DNA of 64,000 nucleotides. Origin: Ursus arctos (lineage: Eukaryota > Chordata > Mammalia > Carnivora > Ursidae). A program made the translations under genes and the position numbers. A model generated the notes under the pieces. It had not been told where the DNA came from, ran no database searches, and saw nothing but the letters and a program-made list of their open reading frames with translations. Of the stretch, positions 11,911 to 24,054 are shown piece by piece; position 1 is the first letter of the stretch; each line of letters begins with the position of its first letter. The stretch spans positions 20,003,449 through 20,067,448 of the forward strand of contig NW_026622930.1 in assembly GCF_023065955.2 (NCBI RefSeq), in the 5' to 3' direction.

Positions 11911-12959
11911 CACTTCCTTTTTTAGATGGCACATTCAAAGTGCTCATTCATGGTGACAATGACTCTGACTCACTGGGAGCAATTGCTTTATAAATAGGAA
12001 CACGGCTATTTTAGTCCAACTTAAAATAAAAAGACACTAGGAACCTGTATTTGTAGCTGGCCTCCATCTCTAGTTATCTGCATGATCATAGTCAAGTTAT
12101 TATAACATCCCAGTTTCTTCTACCATAAAATGAAAGTCCCCAACAAGATAATCTCCAGGTCCCTTCCATTCACAAAATTAAATGTAGAAGAAATCCACAA
12201 TTCTCCCAGCACCAGGCACCCTTAACTGTGCCTCATAAATAATAATAATGTTTCACAGAGTGTATGGCATGAAGTAAGGATTGTTTGCAAAATGCAATTT
12301 AAACAGATCACATTTTATGGCTTGCCATTTACCGTAGTAGTAAATAGCAAATAGGCAGTTGTGCCTATGTGTATTTGCTGATCTGTCAGACATTGGAAAT
12401 AAGGCCAGTGCATTATCCCTTTATAAACCAGAGCACGCAGTCATTCTCTGGGAGATGCATTAAGTTTTTATTGAAAACGACAAACCACTGCAGCTAGGGT
12501 GAACCACAGAGGGGGCTCCTCCATTACCATTTAACATATGCATACACGTTTTTTAGAGTGAGTGCCAGGGTTTTCTTAGCCTTGTTCTGCCATGTGTTGG
12601 AGTCAGCATCCCCATCTAGTCAATGATTTTAAAGACTACCATTTTCTCATCACATTTTATCTACCCACGTGGGGCTTCACCAGCTCTAACTATGTGACTT
12701 CCTTCTTCCTGATTCTTTTATCTCAATGTCTCCAATATGATTTGGTTCCACAGCTTCTTCAACATTCTTTCCAGGCCCCAGGTGGCTATTTCTTCACAGC
12801 TAAAATCTGCTAATGCTCTTAAGATAATGTCCTTCACCCTTGGAAACAGAAAAAGAAGAGCAATAATCACTGATTCTCAGGAGGAAATCTCTAAACATTG
12901 TATGCCTTCTTTCTTTGAAATGCCTTACATCCTTTTATTTTTTAATGAAGTAAAAAGCA
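11911..12959. other. Mostly unassigned; weak MIR trace at 12060-12170
   Basis: TCATAGTCAAGTTATTATAACATCC and TTTCTTCTACCATAAAATGAAAG at 12090-12140 look like a decayed MIR (usual: GGGCAAGTTACTTAACCTC, TTTCCTCATCTGTAAAATG). The rest is unassigned. Short frames at 12592-12973 are not supported as exons. Confidence 0.35.
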
Positions 12960-13420
12960 TCTGGGTCTCATAGTATTAGCTCTCTTATTGATGCCTGAAA
13001 TCATCAAAATTCTATGTGATTTATGTAGTTACAGACCTATGAGTTGGGATTGGATCTACTGTATCCTCATCTATTTTGCTCTTGTAATGAATCTACGGAC
13101 TGGTGCAGCACATTGTAACTCAGCTGCTGCATGACACGTTGCCCGAAAATGAGAAACACTTCTCTGAGCTACATTACAGAAATTGGAGAAAAAGTCATTC
13201 GGATTCTTCATACAGATCAGACATGAATAGGATTTAAAGATTAAGTCGGACCTGGGACAGAGCTTTTACAATTTAGGGGTGGCTGATCAGATGACAGAAT
13301 CGTTTGCTGATATTTTAATCTGCACCTTAGAAGCACCCTTTACAATCCAAAGGATACAACTCGTTAATTTTGTTCAATAAATCCCCAGGACAGTGTAGAA
13401 TTTAATGTAGAGTTCAACCA
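12960..13420. promoter_or_regulatory. Candidate conserved non-coding element
   Basis: Repeat-free sequence of fairly even composition. It includes an E-box/MARE-like cluster (AACTCAGCTGCTGCATGACA near 13112-13131), CTGATCAGATGACAG and GTTAATTTTGTTCAATAAAT. No open frame and no repeat words were found. Proposed as a possible enhancer-type block by texture only. Confidence 0.25.
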
Positions 13421-14669
13421 AATTTTCATATGCCCTGTATAGAATGAAACATGTGGCATTTAGGTTCAGGGGAGTTGGTAGAAAGTTCTGGTTGGTAGAT
13501 GGCTCTGTTTGGTTTTGAGTGAAAACGATAAGTGACTTTCTCCTCAGATATTTGTAGGTTAGTACAGGTGCAAAACTCTCCCAAGGTCACATCCACACCT
13601 CGCAGCTTACTCTGTAGTCTAGCACCATTTTACAAGATTATATTGTATAACTTACTGTCTTACAATAAAATAGAGATTGAAGGGAGCAAAAAGTGCCATT
13701 TAATAGGAACTAAATCTGGAAACTGATTCCACAAACACAGTATATAATCACATAAACTCAATTTTGGATTATTCAGAGGAACATCCAAATAAAACCAACT
13801 GTTCCTCTTTTCTTGAACGGATAGGGTTACCCAATATTATTAACACATCAGAGTGAGCGCGCTTAACATGTAATTTAGAGCAAAATTTAAATCACAATCA
13901 TGGTTCATGACAACAACATAGATAAACAAGAAGCTTCCTTCCTTTCTTCTATTTACAGATCCACTGATTCTAGTCCACGTCAGAAGTTCATCCAAGGCCT
14001 GTGGTTTCTGCCATTTCAGACCAAGGGTCACCCCTTCTCGTCTTTTACCACAAGTCAAGCACAACATTATACTTCCATTGCGACTTTCCCACTAATGGAA
14101 AGTGAGGCATTAATTTTCTTCCTGAATAACCTGACATGGATGCTTACTTGGAGAAAGTCCTATATTTTAATATACAGCGCATTCTTGAAATGGTGCTTGA
14201 TGGTTCCATGTCTAAAAGAAAAACAATAACCTTGCAGATTTTAAACTAAGATTCCATTTGAAGAAAACTAAAACTTTTTACAAATTCCTTGTGGAAAATA
14301 TACGGGCCTATTGATGTTGTTGCTCCTGTTTTTCTTTAGGTTATCCAATCTCTAGAACCATTTCAAATGTTAACAACCTGAATTTCCATTTGCTATAGAT
14401 CATACAAATTAATTTTATGTGTTTTGGAAAGCTAACTTTTTAGCTAAACTGAGGAGACATTGAGTGCAAAGAGAAATTAGTTCTAACATTGGGAAGAAGA
14501 CATTAAGACTGAAAAAATTGCAAGGGATTGAGCATGGATTAAGGCTGGAGTTGGGAGGCCTTTTTTTCGTTTTGTTTTTTGCATAGTTCACAGATAACAA
14601 AATTGTAGTCAGAGGAAAGAGAACGGCAACCTTCTCCAGACAAAGGATTCTCTGGTGAGCTCTAATCCT
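13421..14669. other. Unassigned sequence
   Basis: No repeat or exon recognised. The 109-codon frame at 13900-14229 (+) has a 75-codon frame opposite it on - and no known domain. Confidence 0.3.
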
Positions 14670-14815
14670 ATCAAGAGCTAGGCAGAACTATGAACTTCCC
14701 TCTGCATTTAGATCGCTGGAAAGATGCAAATCCCTGTGCCTGATCAAGTCACCTGAGGTCTCAAAACCTCAGATTCATAAAACCGGGACTAATAAATCAT
14801 TGTTGGGAGACAATG
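14670..14815 (+). mobile_element. Possible MIR remnant
   Basis: CAAGTCACCTGAGGTCTCAAAACCTCAG followed by ATTCATAAAACCGGGACTAATAAA resembles the MIR stretch CAAGTCACTTAACCTC...CTGTAAAATGGGACTAATAA. It is heavily diverged. Confidence 0.35.
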
Positions 14816-15852
14816 TTCCATGGGTCTTTCGTATTTCTGCATGTCTTGTGAATCAAGGTCCCGACAACATTTTGTTCAAAATGATCTTTTCAAAAATGTT
14901 TGCATAGCAAACAACCTTGGAAAATCGAGATAGAGCCAGCCTTTTGTGGTCCAGAAAAACAATCATAATGTCTCCCTCCAGGGCAAAAAATTGGCAGGTT
15001 TGCTTAGAGCTCCTTTCAAAGATTGAGCTTTCCTAAACTTGGAATGTCTGTCCTCTAATATAACCCGAGAGTCACTTGGTCCTCCTTGCACTGCCCTGCA
15101 GAAATCTAGGCTTACAGAACCAGTGTAAATGCTGACACTAGCTTTTGTTTCTGTAGTAAGCAGTTTGTTGTCTCTGATCCAAGAGTCTGTATCTTCTACC
15201 ATCAATCTGTGTCATGCTAACTTGTTAGTTGGGAAATGGAGTAAAATCTCAGTCCCTTCGCACTTCCTGACATATATTTCATATGGTGGTTGTGGGAATC
15301 AAATTATACAATGCATTATAAACCTTAGCACTGTGTTTGGGGAAGAAAGCATTCACAATTTTTAGCTCTAATATTATTAATTATTACTCAGACCACAGTT
15401 TAATAACTTCTCCTACACATTTATCATTAAGCCTCACCTTTCAAAACTGGATTCAATTATAGATTTCTAGGATTTCATATCATTTAGCTTTTTATTTTCT
15501 TTCATAATTGAATTAAATTTAATGAACATTCAAATGGATTAAAAGTTTCACTCTTAATATGCTTAATATTTCCATCTTTTTAGCACTTTCAATTTTCTAC
15601 TCATTTCAAAAGACAAGACATTATGATATTAAATAGTCAAATAATTGCACAAACACTGTTATACAAAGATATTAATAATGCCAAAATCAAACACTTGGCA
15701 GACATTCCAAGCCTGAGGAAGTGGCAAATATTTGCCAGCTGATGTATGAAAGCAGATTCAGTATGAGGAGGGTAGTTGAAGAATGGGATTGATTATTTTA
15801 GGGCTATGTACAACTTGTGGACAGGATATAAATTTAAAACCTCAAAATTTCA
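14816..15852. other. Unassigned sequence
   Basis: AT-rich, especially after 15360. No element recognised. Frames at 14963-15205 (-) and 15129-15365 (+) overlap in opposite senses and have no domain. Confidence 0.3.
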
Positions 15853-16069
15853 GGGGCACCCCTGGGTGGCTCAGTCAGATGAGCATCTGACCTTTGATTC
15901 CGGCTCAGGTCATGATCTCAGGGTTGTGAGATCGAGCCCCGCCTCAGGCTCTGTGCTCAGTGCGGAGTCTGCTTGGGATTCTCCCTCATCCTCTGCTCCT
16001 CTCCCTGCTTGTGTACTCTCTTTGTCTCAAATAAATAAATAAAAATCTTTTAAAAAATAATAAAATAAA
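15853..16069 (+). mobile_element. SINEC (Can-SINE)
   Basis: The head is GGGGCACCCCTGGGTGGCTC, followed by GATTCCGGCTCAGGTCATG, and the tail is AAATAAATAAATAAAAATC. TSDs ACCTCAAAATTT (left, ending 15850) and AACTCAAAATTTT (right, from 16070). Full length. Confidence 0.92.
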
Positions 16070-16854
16070 AACTCAAAATTTTGTGTATCTACTCACTTCT
16101 TTTCCAGCTATGAATCTATGTCTCTCATTTTATAAGCTTTTCCGATGTCTACCTATGGCCAACTACCAAGCAGGAAAATGAAAGAAGTCAGTCAAGCTAA
16201 AATTAATGTAAAAACATATGACCAAACAATTAACATTAAAAATAAAGATTTATTAATGATATCAATTTTCTGAGGTTTGGGTTTGTAGTATATAAATAAT
16301 ATCTTTTTTTTTTCAGTTTAAACTATATATAAATGTTTCACAGGTAAGAAAAACAGACATTCGAATTTTAGTGTGGTATCCAAAGTACCAACATGAAGAG
16401 AAGTATGCTCAGTGTATCTGTGTGTATCTTTGAGAAAGAAGTATGTATACAAGCATGTGTATTTACGAAAATGAAGGAATTTTGTTACAGGAAAGATTGC
16501 CCACACGTACACTGACAAAAACCAAATAAATCGAGAGCACTTTTCATATGTTAATTTATTTGGCAATCTATAAATGGATCCCAGAGATAAAGTCAGCCAA
16601 GTACTAATGAAGAACCAGAGACTATATTCCACAAAGTCTTTTTTATTACTGTAAAGTTAACAATGACAGTTTTAAAAAAATAATTGGAAAGGCACATAAT
16701 GGATTTAAAAAAAAAGAATAAGAAATTCGGGTATATAGATATATGACAGACCATTTAAACATCCTTAAAGCAAAACGAATTCACAGTCTGCTAAAATATT
16801 ATAAAGCATGTTGTAGTGTAGCCTTAAAATACTTAAAATGTTTCCCTCTGTTTT
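16070..16854. other. Unassigned sequence between SINECs
   Basis: AT-rich. The 104-codon antisense frame at 16318-16632 has a hydrophobic N-terminal stretch but no known domain, and nothing marks it as an exon. Confidence 0.3.
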
Positions 16855-17071
16855 ATTTATTTATTTATTTTATTATTATTTTTTAAGATTTTATTTATTT
16901 ATTTGACAGAGAGAGAGACAGCCAGCGAGAGAGGGAATACAAGCAGGGGGAGTGGGAGAGGAAGAAGCAGGCTCCCAGCGGAGGAGCCTGAATGGGGCTC
17001 CATCCCAGGACCCTGGGATCACACCCTGAGCCGAAGGCAGACGCCTAACGACTGAGCCACCCTGGCGCCCC
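16855..17071 (-). mobile_element. SINEC (Can-SINE), antisense, bear-type body
   Basis: TTATTTATTTATTTTATTATT precedes AAGATTTTATTTATTTATTTGACAG and the GACAGCCAGCGAGAGAGGGA block. It ends at CTGAGCCACCCTGGCGCCCC. TSD TCCCTCTGTTTTA at 16843-16855 and 17072-17084. Full length and lightly diverged. Confidence 0.93.
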
Positions 17072-17098
17072 TCCCTCTGTTTTAAAACATAGATTTTA

Positions 17099-17288
17099 GG
17101 GGCACCTGCATGGCACAGTCATTTTGGCAGCTGACTCTTGATTTTGGCTCAGGTCCTGATCTCAGGGTTGTAAGATGGAACCCTGTGATGGGCTCTGTGC
17201 TCAGCTGGGAGTCTGCCGAGATTCTCTCTCCCTTCCCTGTGCCCTTCCCCCTCCCCCTCAAATAAATAAGTAAATCTTAAAAATAAAA
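17099..17288 (+). mobile_element. SINEC (Can-SINE)
   Basis: The head GGGGCACCTGCATGGCACAG starts 27 bp right of the previous, opposite SINEC. The tail is AAATAAATAAGTAAATCTT. TSDs ATAGATTTTA (left, ending 17098) and GTAGATTTTA (right, about 17290). More diverged than its neighbour, so probably older. Confidence 0.9.
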
Positions 17289-17889
17289 TGTAGATTTTAT
17301 TATTATTCAGGTATGGTGGGCCAACAGATTGGGGATGACTGCAATTGAAAGGGTAACTGGTTATACTCACAGATCCCAAAAGGAGGGGTCATGATACTCT
17401 GTGGTCGAGCCACACAGGGAAGTTAACGGTATTAGTAGGGAGGCAGAGGAAACAAGGAAAAATGTTGGCCTTCATTGTGGTTTCTGGGAAGAAACAGCAA
17501 AGCAGGCTAAGCAGGCTTAGAATTGGCTAGCTTGAATAATTTCAGTGGGCTCTGGGGCAGAGGAGCTGTCCCTAATTATCTGGTAGATGCCGTGTGCTGA
17601 AGAGTGCAGGGGAATAGTGGCCCTGAGTGTGAGAGCCTAAGACAGGAAGCAGCTGGTGTGTGGGCCCTGGAATGGATGGCTTCTGTGTGAAAGACAGCCT
17701 AGCCAATTACTCTTGGAATTGGCTAGACCGGGAGGGGCAGTCCTCTCAAGGTCAGCAAGGCCCCAAGTTATCAAAGTACCAGAAACATATACCATCTTTC
17801 AGGGAAGATATGAGGCTTCAGGAATCATTGTTTATGAATCAATTATGAATATATTGGTGATAATCCCAGTTGTATACCATTATGACCTT
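17289..17889. other. Unassigned sequence
   Basis: No repeat recognised between the SINEC and the MLT2 LTR. Frames of 89 and 62 codons at 17656-17925 overlap each other in different phases and run into the LTR, so they are not believed. Confidence 0.3.
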
Positions 17890-17965
17890 GTATCAATCAG
17901 GGTTCCACCAAACAAAAGAAATTGAAGACGGATCTATCTATCTATCTATCATCTATCTATCTATC

Positions 17966-18002
<37 letters not shown>

Positions 18003-18373
18003 CCTATCAGAGAGAGATTTATAGAGATTGCAAGGAATTTCTTTATACAACTGTAGCAGCTGGCTAGCCAAGTGTGAAATCCATAGACCATCAGGAAGGC
18101 CCAGCTGGACACTCACTAGCGGAAACTGCCACTGCAGCCCACAAGCAGAATTTCTTCTTCCTCAAAGAAACCTCAGTTCCCTTTTTAGATGCTTTAACTG
18201 GTTGGATCAGACCCACCCAGATTATCTGGAATAATATTCTTTACATAAAATCGACTGACTGTAGATGTTAACCATATCTACAAAATACCTTCAAATCAAC
18301 ACCTTAGATTAGTGTTTGATGGATTAACTGGGCACTATAACCTTCACATTATCACATTAAACTGACCATCGTA
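17890..18373 (-). mobile_element. ERVL LTR, MLT2-type, antisense
   Basis: On + it opens TATCAATCAGGGTTCCACCA. It continues with TTTATAGAGATTGCAAGGAATT, GATCAGACCCACCCAGATTAT and ATTAGTGTTTGATGG, and ends TAAACTGACCATCG. This is the reverse of an MLT2 LTR. MLT2 LTRs belong to the old ERVL group and hold no genes here. The simple-repeat part of the LTR has become a long ATCT array. Confidence 0.75.
17932..18008. repeat. (ATCT)n microsatellite inside MLT2 LTR
   Basis: About 77 bp of ATCT with two ATC interruptions. It sits where MLT2 LTRs usually carry a short A/T-rich simple repeat. The 65-codon frame through it (YLSIIYLSI...) is an artefact of the array. Confidence 0.97.
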
Positions 18374-19301
18374 GGCCTCATGATCTGGAAAAGATTGGGG
18401 GAAGGGGGATGGTTCCTTTGTGTGCGTGTGGTTATCCAAACAAATGGAGGAGGAAGAAGTAAGAATAAATGGGATTAAAGATACAGTGAAGTTGATTAGA
18501 GTAATTTTCTATAACAAGAACTCTGCAGAATTGTTTTCTTGAATAATTTCTGAACCCAATTGCTGAGCCGAATTTAAAGAAAAGTAAATCTTCTCCACAA
18601 CAAAAGAGGCCACCAATTAAGAAATAAACTTTTATAATCTGTTACCTTTCCTCAGATTAATACTAAGCAGGTAATCAATAAGTATTGAATGAATAAATGA
18701 AAAATCATGAGCAGGCTATATAATATTTGATAGATATTTGTATTCTCTTTTCAACACTGCATGTTTATGGATTTTGGTTTTTTTTCAATGAAGGAAATCC
18801 TTTGTTAATTAGAAAGAAATGTGTTATTACAGTTAAATGGTATTAATATAGGTATTCTTCAGTATCCAAGTAAAAGCATCACAAAACAAATAAAATAAAT
18901 AATGAAAGCAGAGTGTCTTACGGGAGATAAGTTCATTACCAAATTAAAGGTTTAGTCCACATCAACAAAAACTTCCCTAACAATTGATATGAACATATTC
19001 AACGAAAAACTTGTCAAATGACGTAAGCAATATTACATTTTTAATATTTGAATATATCCAAGCTTTTAGCTATATGTATTTACATACAAATATACTTTCT
19101 GTTTTGTGTGTTGTTCATACAGAAAGAAAATTTAAAACCTTTATTCAGTTACATAAAATTCTCTCACCACAGTTAGGTATCCAACTGTTCCTTACTGAGG
19201 TAGGTAATTTGGTTGTTATTACTTTCCTTGCTTTACTTGAGTTTTCAAAGTAAGAGAAATGTAGAGACTAAGAGGAGGAAAGATAATTAAAATATATAAC
19301 T
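18374..19301. other. Unassigned AT-rich sequence
   Basis: No element recognised. The 80-codon frame at 19011-19253 shows no domain. Confidence 0.3.
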
Positions 19302-19618
19302 CAGCCTTGAACGACGCTGGGATTAGAGGTACCGACCTGCCTCAACAGTTGGAAAATCTTTTGACTCCCCCAAAACTTAACTACTAAACTTAACTAAGGC
19401 TTTAGTCTTACCTATAACATAAACAGTCAATTAACACATATTTTGTATGTTACATGTATTTTATACTGTATTCTTACAATGAAGTAAGCTAGAGGGAAAA
19501 AATGCTATTAAGAAAATCCTATGGAAAAGAAAATACATTTATAGTCCTATACTGTAAAAGATCTTCATATATGTGGACCTGTGTAGTTCAAACCCATGTT
19601 ATTCAAGGGTCAACTGTA
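19302..19618 (-). mobile_element. Tigger-class DNA transposon (MER8/Tigger3-like), antisense
   Basis: It contains GACTCCCCCAAAACTTAACTACTAA, ACATATTTTGTATGTTACATGTATT, TACTGTATTCTTACAATGAAGTAAGCTAGAG and GTAGTTCAAACCCATGTTATTCAAGGGTCAACTG. These match the pogo-like non-autonomous family also found at 24971-25517, in opposite orientation and with internal losses. The family name is from memory. Confidence 0.75.
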
Positions 19619-21689
19619 TAACAATAGTGGAGATAATTTTAAAATTTCAAATAGAAATTATCAATATGTTGCATTAAATTTTATTTCCAAGAATGTACGT
19701 GCATCTTCTAAACTAGAGTATAATAATGGTCTAAAATGGAGTTATAAAGTATCCATAGTTATCTTTAAAAACTTATCTTAAACAATCATAATTCAAAAGT
19801 CAGTTGTAGTTTCAAAACCACAAGGAAAATATACAGTAGGAAAATTCAGCCCATTAAGATTAAGAAAGATTGAAGAGTTCCTTAAGTATATATAAACTCA
19901 GCCTTAATGACCTCCATAACAAGACTAGTCTTAACATAACATTGTTCATCTTTAGAATCCCTTACTAGTATTATCTAGTTAATAAGCATAGACAAATCCT
20001 ACTATGTCCTTCAAGGTTCTCAAATGGCCTTTTTATGGCTTGGAGCCTAATTAAATCCAAATGTACTTGTTTCTCCTCTATAACGAGTTAGCAGCAATTA
20101 TTTAAACCATATACAATTTTAGGGAGAATGTCATTTGAACAATTTTAAAACCCATGAAATTTTGGGGGTTTAAGATTTGTTTCCTAGAACTACCTAAACA
20201 CTTTGTTCTTCTCCCTAAGTTTTCTTAACTAACTTCTTTTGCCTTGGCAGTTGATAACCTAAACTTATTTGACTTACGCAGAAGGGAAGTTAGAGAAGGT
20301 ATAGCTCACCCAGAGTTTTTAATCTACAGCAAATAAAAAATACTACCAGATATATATATTTTTTCCAATTTTGGTTAAAAAATATTCAATGGCTATTACA
20401 CTTCCCAATTAATGATCTGGCCCAAATATTAAATAAATAAACTTCTTGAGAGAAAACAGTTTACTGAGTTTATATTTATTCATTTTTTTTTTCTTTTGGG
20501 AGAGTCTGCTCATGTTTCCCTAGGCTACCTTTTTTGTTTGCTTTGAATTTTATTCAATATCTCTCTAAGCTTCTGTTTTCTCAGTCAACGATCTGATACA
20601 ATAAGTAGATTACAGCGACAAAATGTCTGTCCCAGAGAGATAGGAAAACTGTCTGGTAGAATGCTAACAGATCCTAGTTCCAAGCATAGCTGTCCTAGTC
20701 ATTGGTCTAAATTAATGACTTAGAAAAGGGGAAAGAAATTATAAGGGAGAGGACAGACTAAGATTTCAACACGCCCCTTGCCATCTCTGTGATTACTAAT
20801 AGAATCTTTGCCTTTCCCCACTATCATTGGATGATATTTCTGATGTGATCTGTATTCAAAATGGCCAAAGGCATTGTAGGCAGAAAAACAGAAACTTGTA
20901 AAAATCAAGAAAAAAGGAGATCAGAAAAAATAATCAGTATAAAAAAATCAACAAAGAAATCATTACCAATGTCATCTTTGTTCCATGTTCTTAAAAGGAA
21001 GAAAAATATCTTTCCAGACCAAGGAATTTACAAGTCTTACTCTTCCCTTAGAAAAGTATACCAATGACTACGTAGTGAATGCTTTGTTCTCTACACAGGC
21101 ATTCATTCCCAAAAAAATTAAGAAAGGATCTCCGAACAATTTTGCTATTTATTCCACCAAAATGTTACTTCTGGCCTCACTAGTCATTTTAGCTAGGAGA
21201 AGCATTTGATGATATTTAGCATAGTGATTCTGGCTTCAGTAAAGAAAACTCTAAAGCCCATACTTTACAGGGGATTCTTCAAGGACCCCACCCTTGCCCA
21301 CTCATCCTTGCTCATGGGGCTTTATAATATTTGCTTAATCCAGGAAAATTCCATGTCAGCACAATGTAAAATTGGCAAGGACCTTTAACTTGACTCCAGT
21401 TCCTTGTCTCACCATCAGGAATTTAGTTTTGTTTGTTTGTTTGTTTTTTGTGTGTATGTGTTTTTGTTTGTTTTTTGAGATAGGAATTTAGTTAAGGCAG
21501 CACTAAAATATTTTATTCTGTTTCCTTATTGTGATTCATATTTCGTTCTCTAAGGATTTCAAAAATTCAGTCAGATTTTCCTTTTTGGTAGAGCTGTCCT
21601 GACTGCTGAAGTAGAAACCAAAGAAGTATTGTACAATATATAAATTGAAAAGAGTTTCTTGTTTTGTTGTTTTGTTTTGTTTTGTTTTG
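19619..21689. other. Unassigned AT-rich sequence with T/G-rich simple repeats
   Basis: No exon seen. It holds (GTTT)n at about 21427-21476 and (TTTTG)n at about 21661-21693. Frames of 60-74 codons near 20861-21388 are lysine- and serine-rich and overlap in several phases, without motifs. Confidence 0.3.
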
Positions 21690-21905
21690 TTTTGCCAGAC
21701 AGAATTAGGTTTCAATCCTGGTTCTGCCAAATGCTGTCTGTGGTACCCTAGAAAAGCTATTATATCTAGAAGACTTCATTTTCTCATGTATAAAATAGAA
21801 TAATAATTAGCTTACAGTAATTTTGAGAATTGAAAGAGATGACAGAAACCTAGTGCTTATCACATCTCTAATCATACCAAGTACTCATGAAACATTGTAG
21901 CTGTT
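21690..21905 (+). mobile_element. MIR SINE
   Basis: AGGTTTCAATCCTGGTTCTGCC, then TTCATTTTCTCATGTATAAAATAGAATAATAATTAGC and a degraded 3' part, in MIR order and near full length. Confidence 0.65.
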
Positions 21906-22319
21906 TTGATTACCCGTGGTTGTGGTTCTGTGGTAAGAGCTGGTTCTTGTTTTTCAAAAGATGCTAATTCACTTATAAATATAGCACAAACAATAAAAAA
22001 AGATAATATTAATTTAATCAAAATTATTTTCTCAGACTATATATTTAGATAAATTCAAATAGAAGGAGAATACAGAGATCCAGTGATGGTCATAGATGGA
22101 ACGAAGGATCAAAATGAATTTTAAGGGCAAACAGCCCAGTTATTTGGTCAACCAGATGGTAATATAGGAAACAAAGCTTGAGCAAAAGCTTTAAAATTAA
22201 GATTGAGAAATACTAAAAGAACTTGAATCTTTTCAAAGATAAATAAAATTTGTGGATAACTTGAATGTCATGCTGTTGAGTGAGGACTTGATCCTGACAT
22301 AATGAGTAGTCACTGAGGA

Positions 22320-22335
22320 TATATATATAATATAG

Positions 22336-22376
<41 letters not shown>

Positions 22377-22401
22377 AATGTATATATATTAAAGAGCTAT
22401 C

Positions 22402-22433
<32 letters not shown>

Positions 22434-22500
22434 CCTACCTATCTATCTATCTATATCTACCTATCATCTATCTGTCTATATGTATGTATATATTTAACCA
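22320..22500. repeat. Compound microsatellite (TA)n-(GT)n-(ATCT)n-(TA/TG)n
   Basis: A TA-rich start is followed by about 38 bp of GT (22337-22374), a short AT-rich spacer, ATCT/ACCT tetranucleotides (about 22398-22465) and TATGTATGTATATAT. The predicted 81-codon frame (runs of CV and YLSI) is only the translation of the array. Confidence 0.97.
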
Positions 22501-23309
22501 TGAAAGCAACGGTATGGAATTGGCATTTTAGAAAGGTAATTCTAAAGCCATGTGTAGCAAGAAAGAAAGGTGAGAGAGAATGAAGGTAGAAAGAATGACA
22601 TGAGTTGAGGACTATTTGGAAGAGAATGGAAGCTGTGAGAATAGGAAACAAAGAACTAGATGCACAAGATATTTCAAAGGATGGATCAGCATAAATTAAT
22701 GCAGTACGTATCAAAATTAAAGGATTGAATATTTCCACCGAGGCTTCTTCTTTTTTATTTCCATTCACACAGCTCTTGCTTCTAACCCTTGCTTGACCTG
22801 TCTCTTTGGAGAAGAAAGAGAATAATAAACAACCTCATTATTTATGTCTCAAGTCTATATCCACATCCTTGGCTCTCAAAATATAAAGGCCAGATTTATA
22901 AATCAAGTGAAAAAGAAAACATAGTAAAGTGTGGGTATAAGTGCTTTTCAACTTGAGTTGAATCAGTGATAAGATGTAGTGGCTCTGTCATAAGCAATTA
23001 TAAAAACAGAAGGCTCGAAGGTGAGAATAGTTCACTGTTCAACCACCATACCTGCGACAACAGACCTATTAGCCTTCTAGTCATATAAAACAATTAATGC
23101 ATTTAATATAATTCTTCCCAGAAATGGGCTTGAAATATATGACCTGGTTTGTAAGACAGAGTACTAATGAACTGTTTAGAATTTTGATAAATTCCCATTT
23201 ATAATTTTGATAAAAAGCAAACATTTCATTAGCAGAAAAGCCATTTTTTCAAGTGAAGTTTCACGTGAAATCTCATTAAAACAAGCAAAGCTGTTCTAGT
23301 GAAATTGGA
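22501..23309. other. Unassigned sequence
   Basis: No repeat family recognised. The 103-codon antisense frame at 22457-22768 starts within unique sequence and ends in the microsatellite. It has no domain. Confidence 0.3.
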
Positions 23310-23404
23310 AGGATGGTTTCAAAGTCCTGATGATACTCCTCCCCTATCACAACTGCAGGAAAGGCCACACAGTCTCTGCGGGACACAGTTTGGAAACCAC
23401 TGCC
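23310..23404 (+). mobile_element. Possible MER5-type hAT end
   Basis: GATGATACTCCTCCCC leads to GGGACACAGTTTGGAAACCACTG. The last words match the hAT-Charlie/MER5 terminal inverted repeat (usual: CACTTTGAGAACCACTG). The left part is too degraded to place. Confidence 0.4.
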
Positions 23405-23782
23405 TCAACGGATTCGAGGCATTAGTGTTGAACCAATATTTATAATAGGGTTTGTGATGAGGTTCTAAAATGGAAGCATTCCCTCTACCAAATCAGTTTT
23501 AGGGTTAAAATATGATCTTAGACTCATTTTAAGAATACTTATCTGAGCTCACTAAGCTAATGCACAAAAAAACCAGGTGCAACATGAAAGAAAGAAAATC
23601 ACTCACGTTCTCACTTGAATTGACTTAGGTGCAGACAGTCAGTTTAAATCATACTTAAATCTGCATTTGGTTTGGGCTCATATACACGCAGCATTCTGTA
23701 AACTACCTACCGTTCATTCACAGGATGACAGACTAGCAAATACGCCTTCCGTATTCAAGTCTAGGTAAGAGAGAATGATAAG
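23405..23782. other. Unassigned sequence
   Basis: Nothing recognised between the MER5-like end and the SINEC. Confidence 0.3.
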
Positions 23783-23960
23783 AGGGGCACCTCGGTGGCT
23801 CAGTTGGTTTAGCATCCGACTTATTTTGGCTCAAGTCATGATCTCAGTGTTATGGGATCAAGCCCTAGGTCAGGCTCTGCACTGGGCTTGGAATCTGCTT
23901 GGGATCCTCTCTTTCTCTTCCTCTGCCCTTTCCCTGTCTCTAAAAAAAAAGAGAGAGAGA
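23783..23960 (+). mobile_element. SINEC (Can-SINE)
   Basis: The head is GAGGGGCACCTCGGTGGCTC, followed by TTGGCTCAAGTCATGATCTC, and the A-rich tail runs into (GA)n. A plausible but imperfect TSD pair is AGAATGATAAG (left) and AGGATGGTAAG (right, near 23971). Confidence 0.88.
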
Positions 23961-24054
23961 GAGAGAAACAGGATGGTAAGAAAGAAAAATGAGGAAGATG
24001 AGAAAAAGTAAGAGAAAGTAACATTTCATAGAAACATACTGTTTAAATAATGAT

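Noticed and set aside
17932..18008. Regularly spaced short repeats, considered as a CRISPR-like array
   Set aside because: Units are 4 bp with no spacers, in mammalian DNA: a plain microsatellite. The same holds for 22398-22465.
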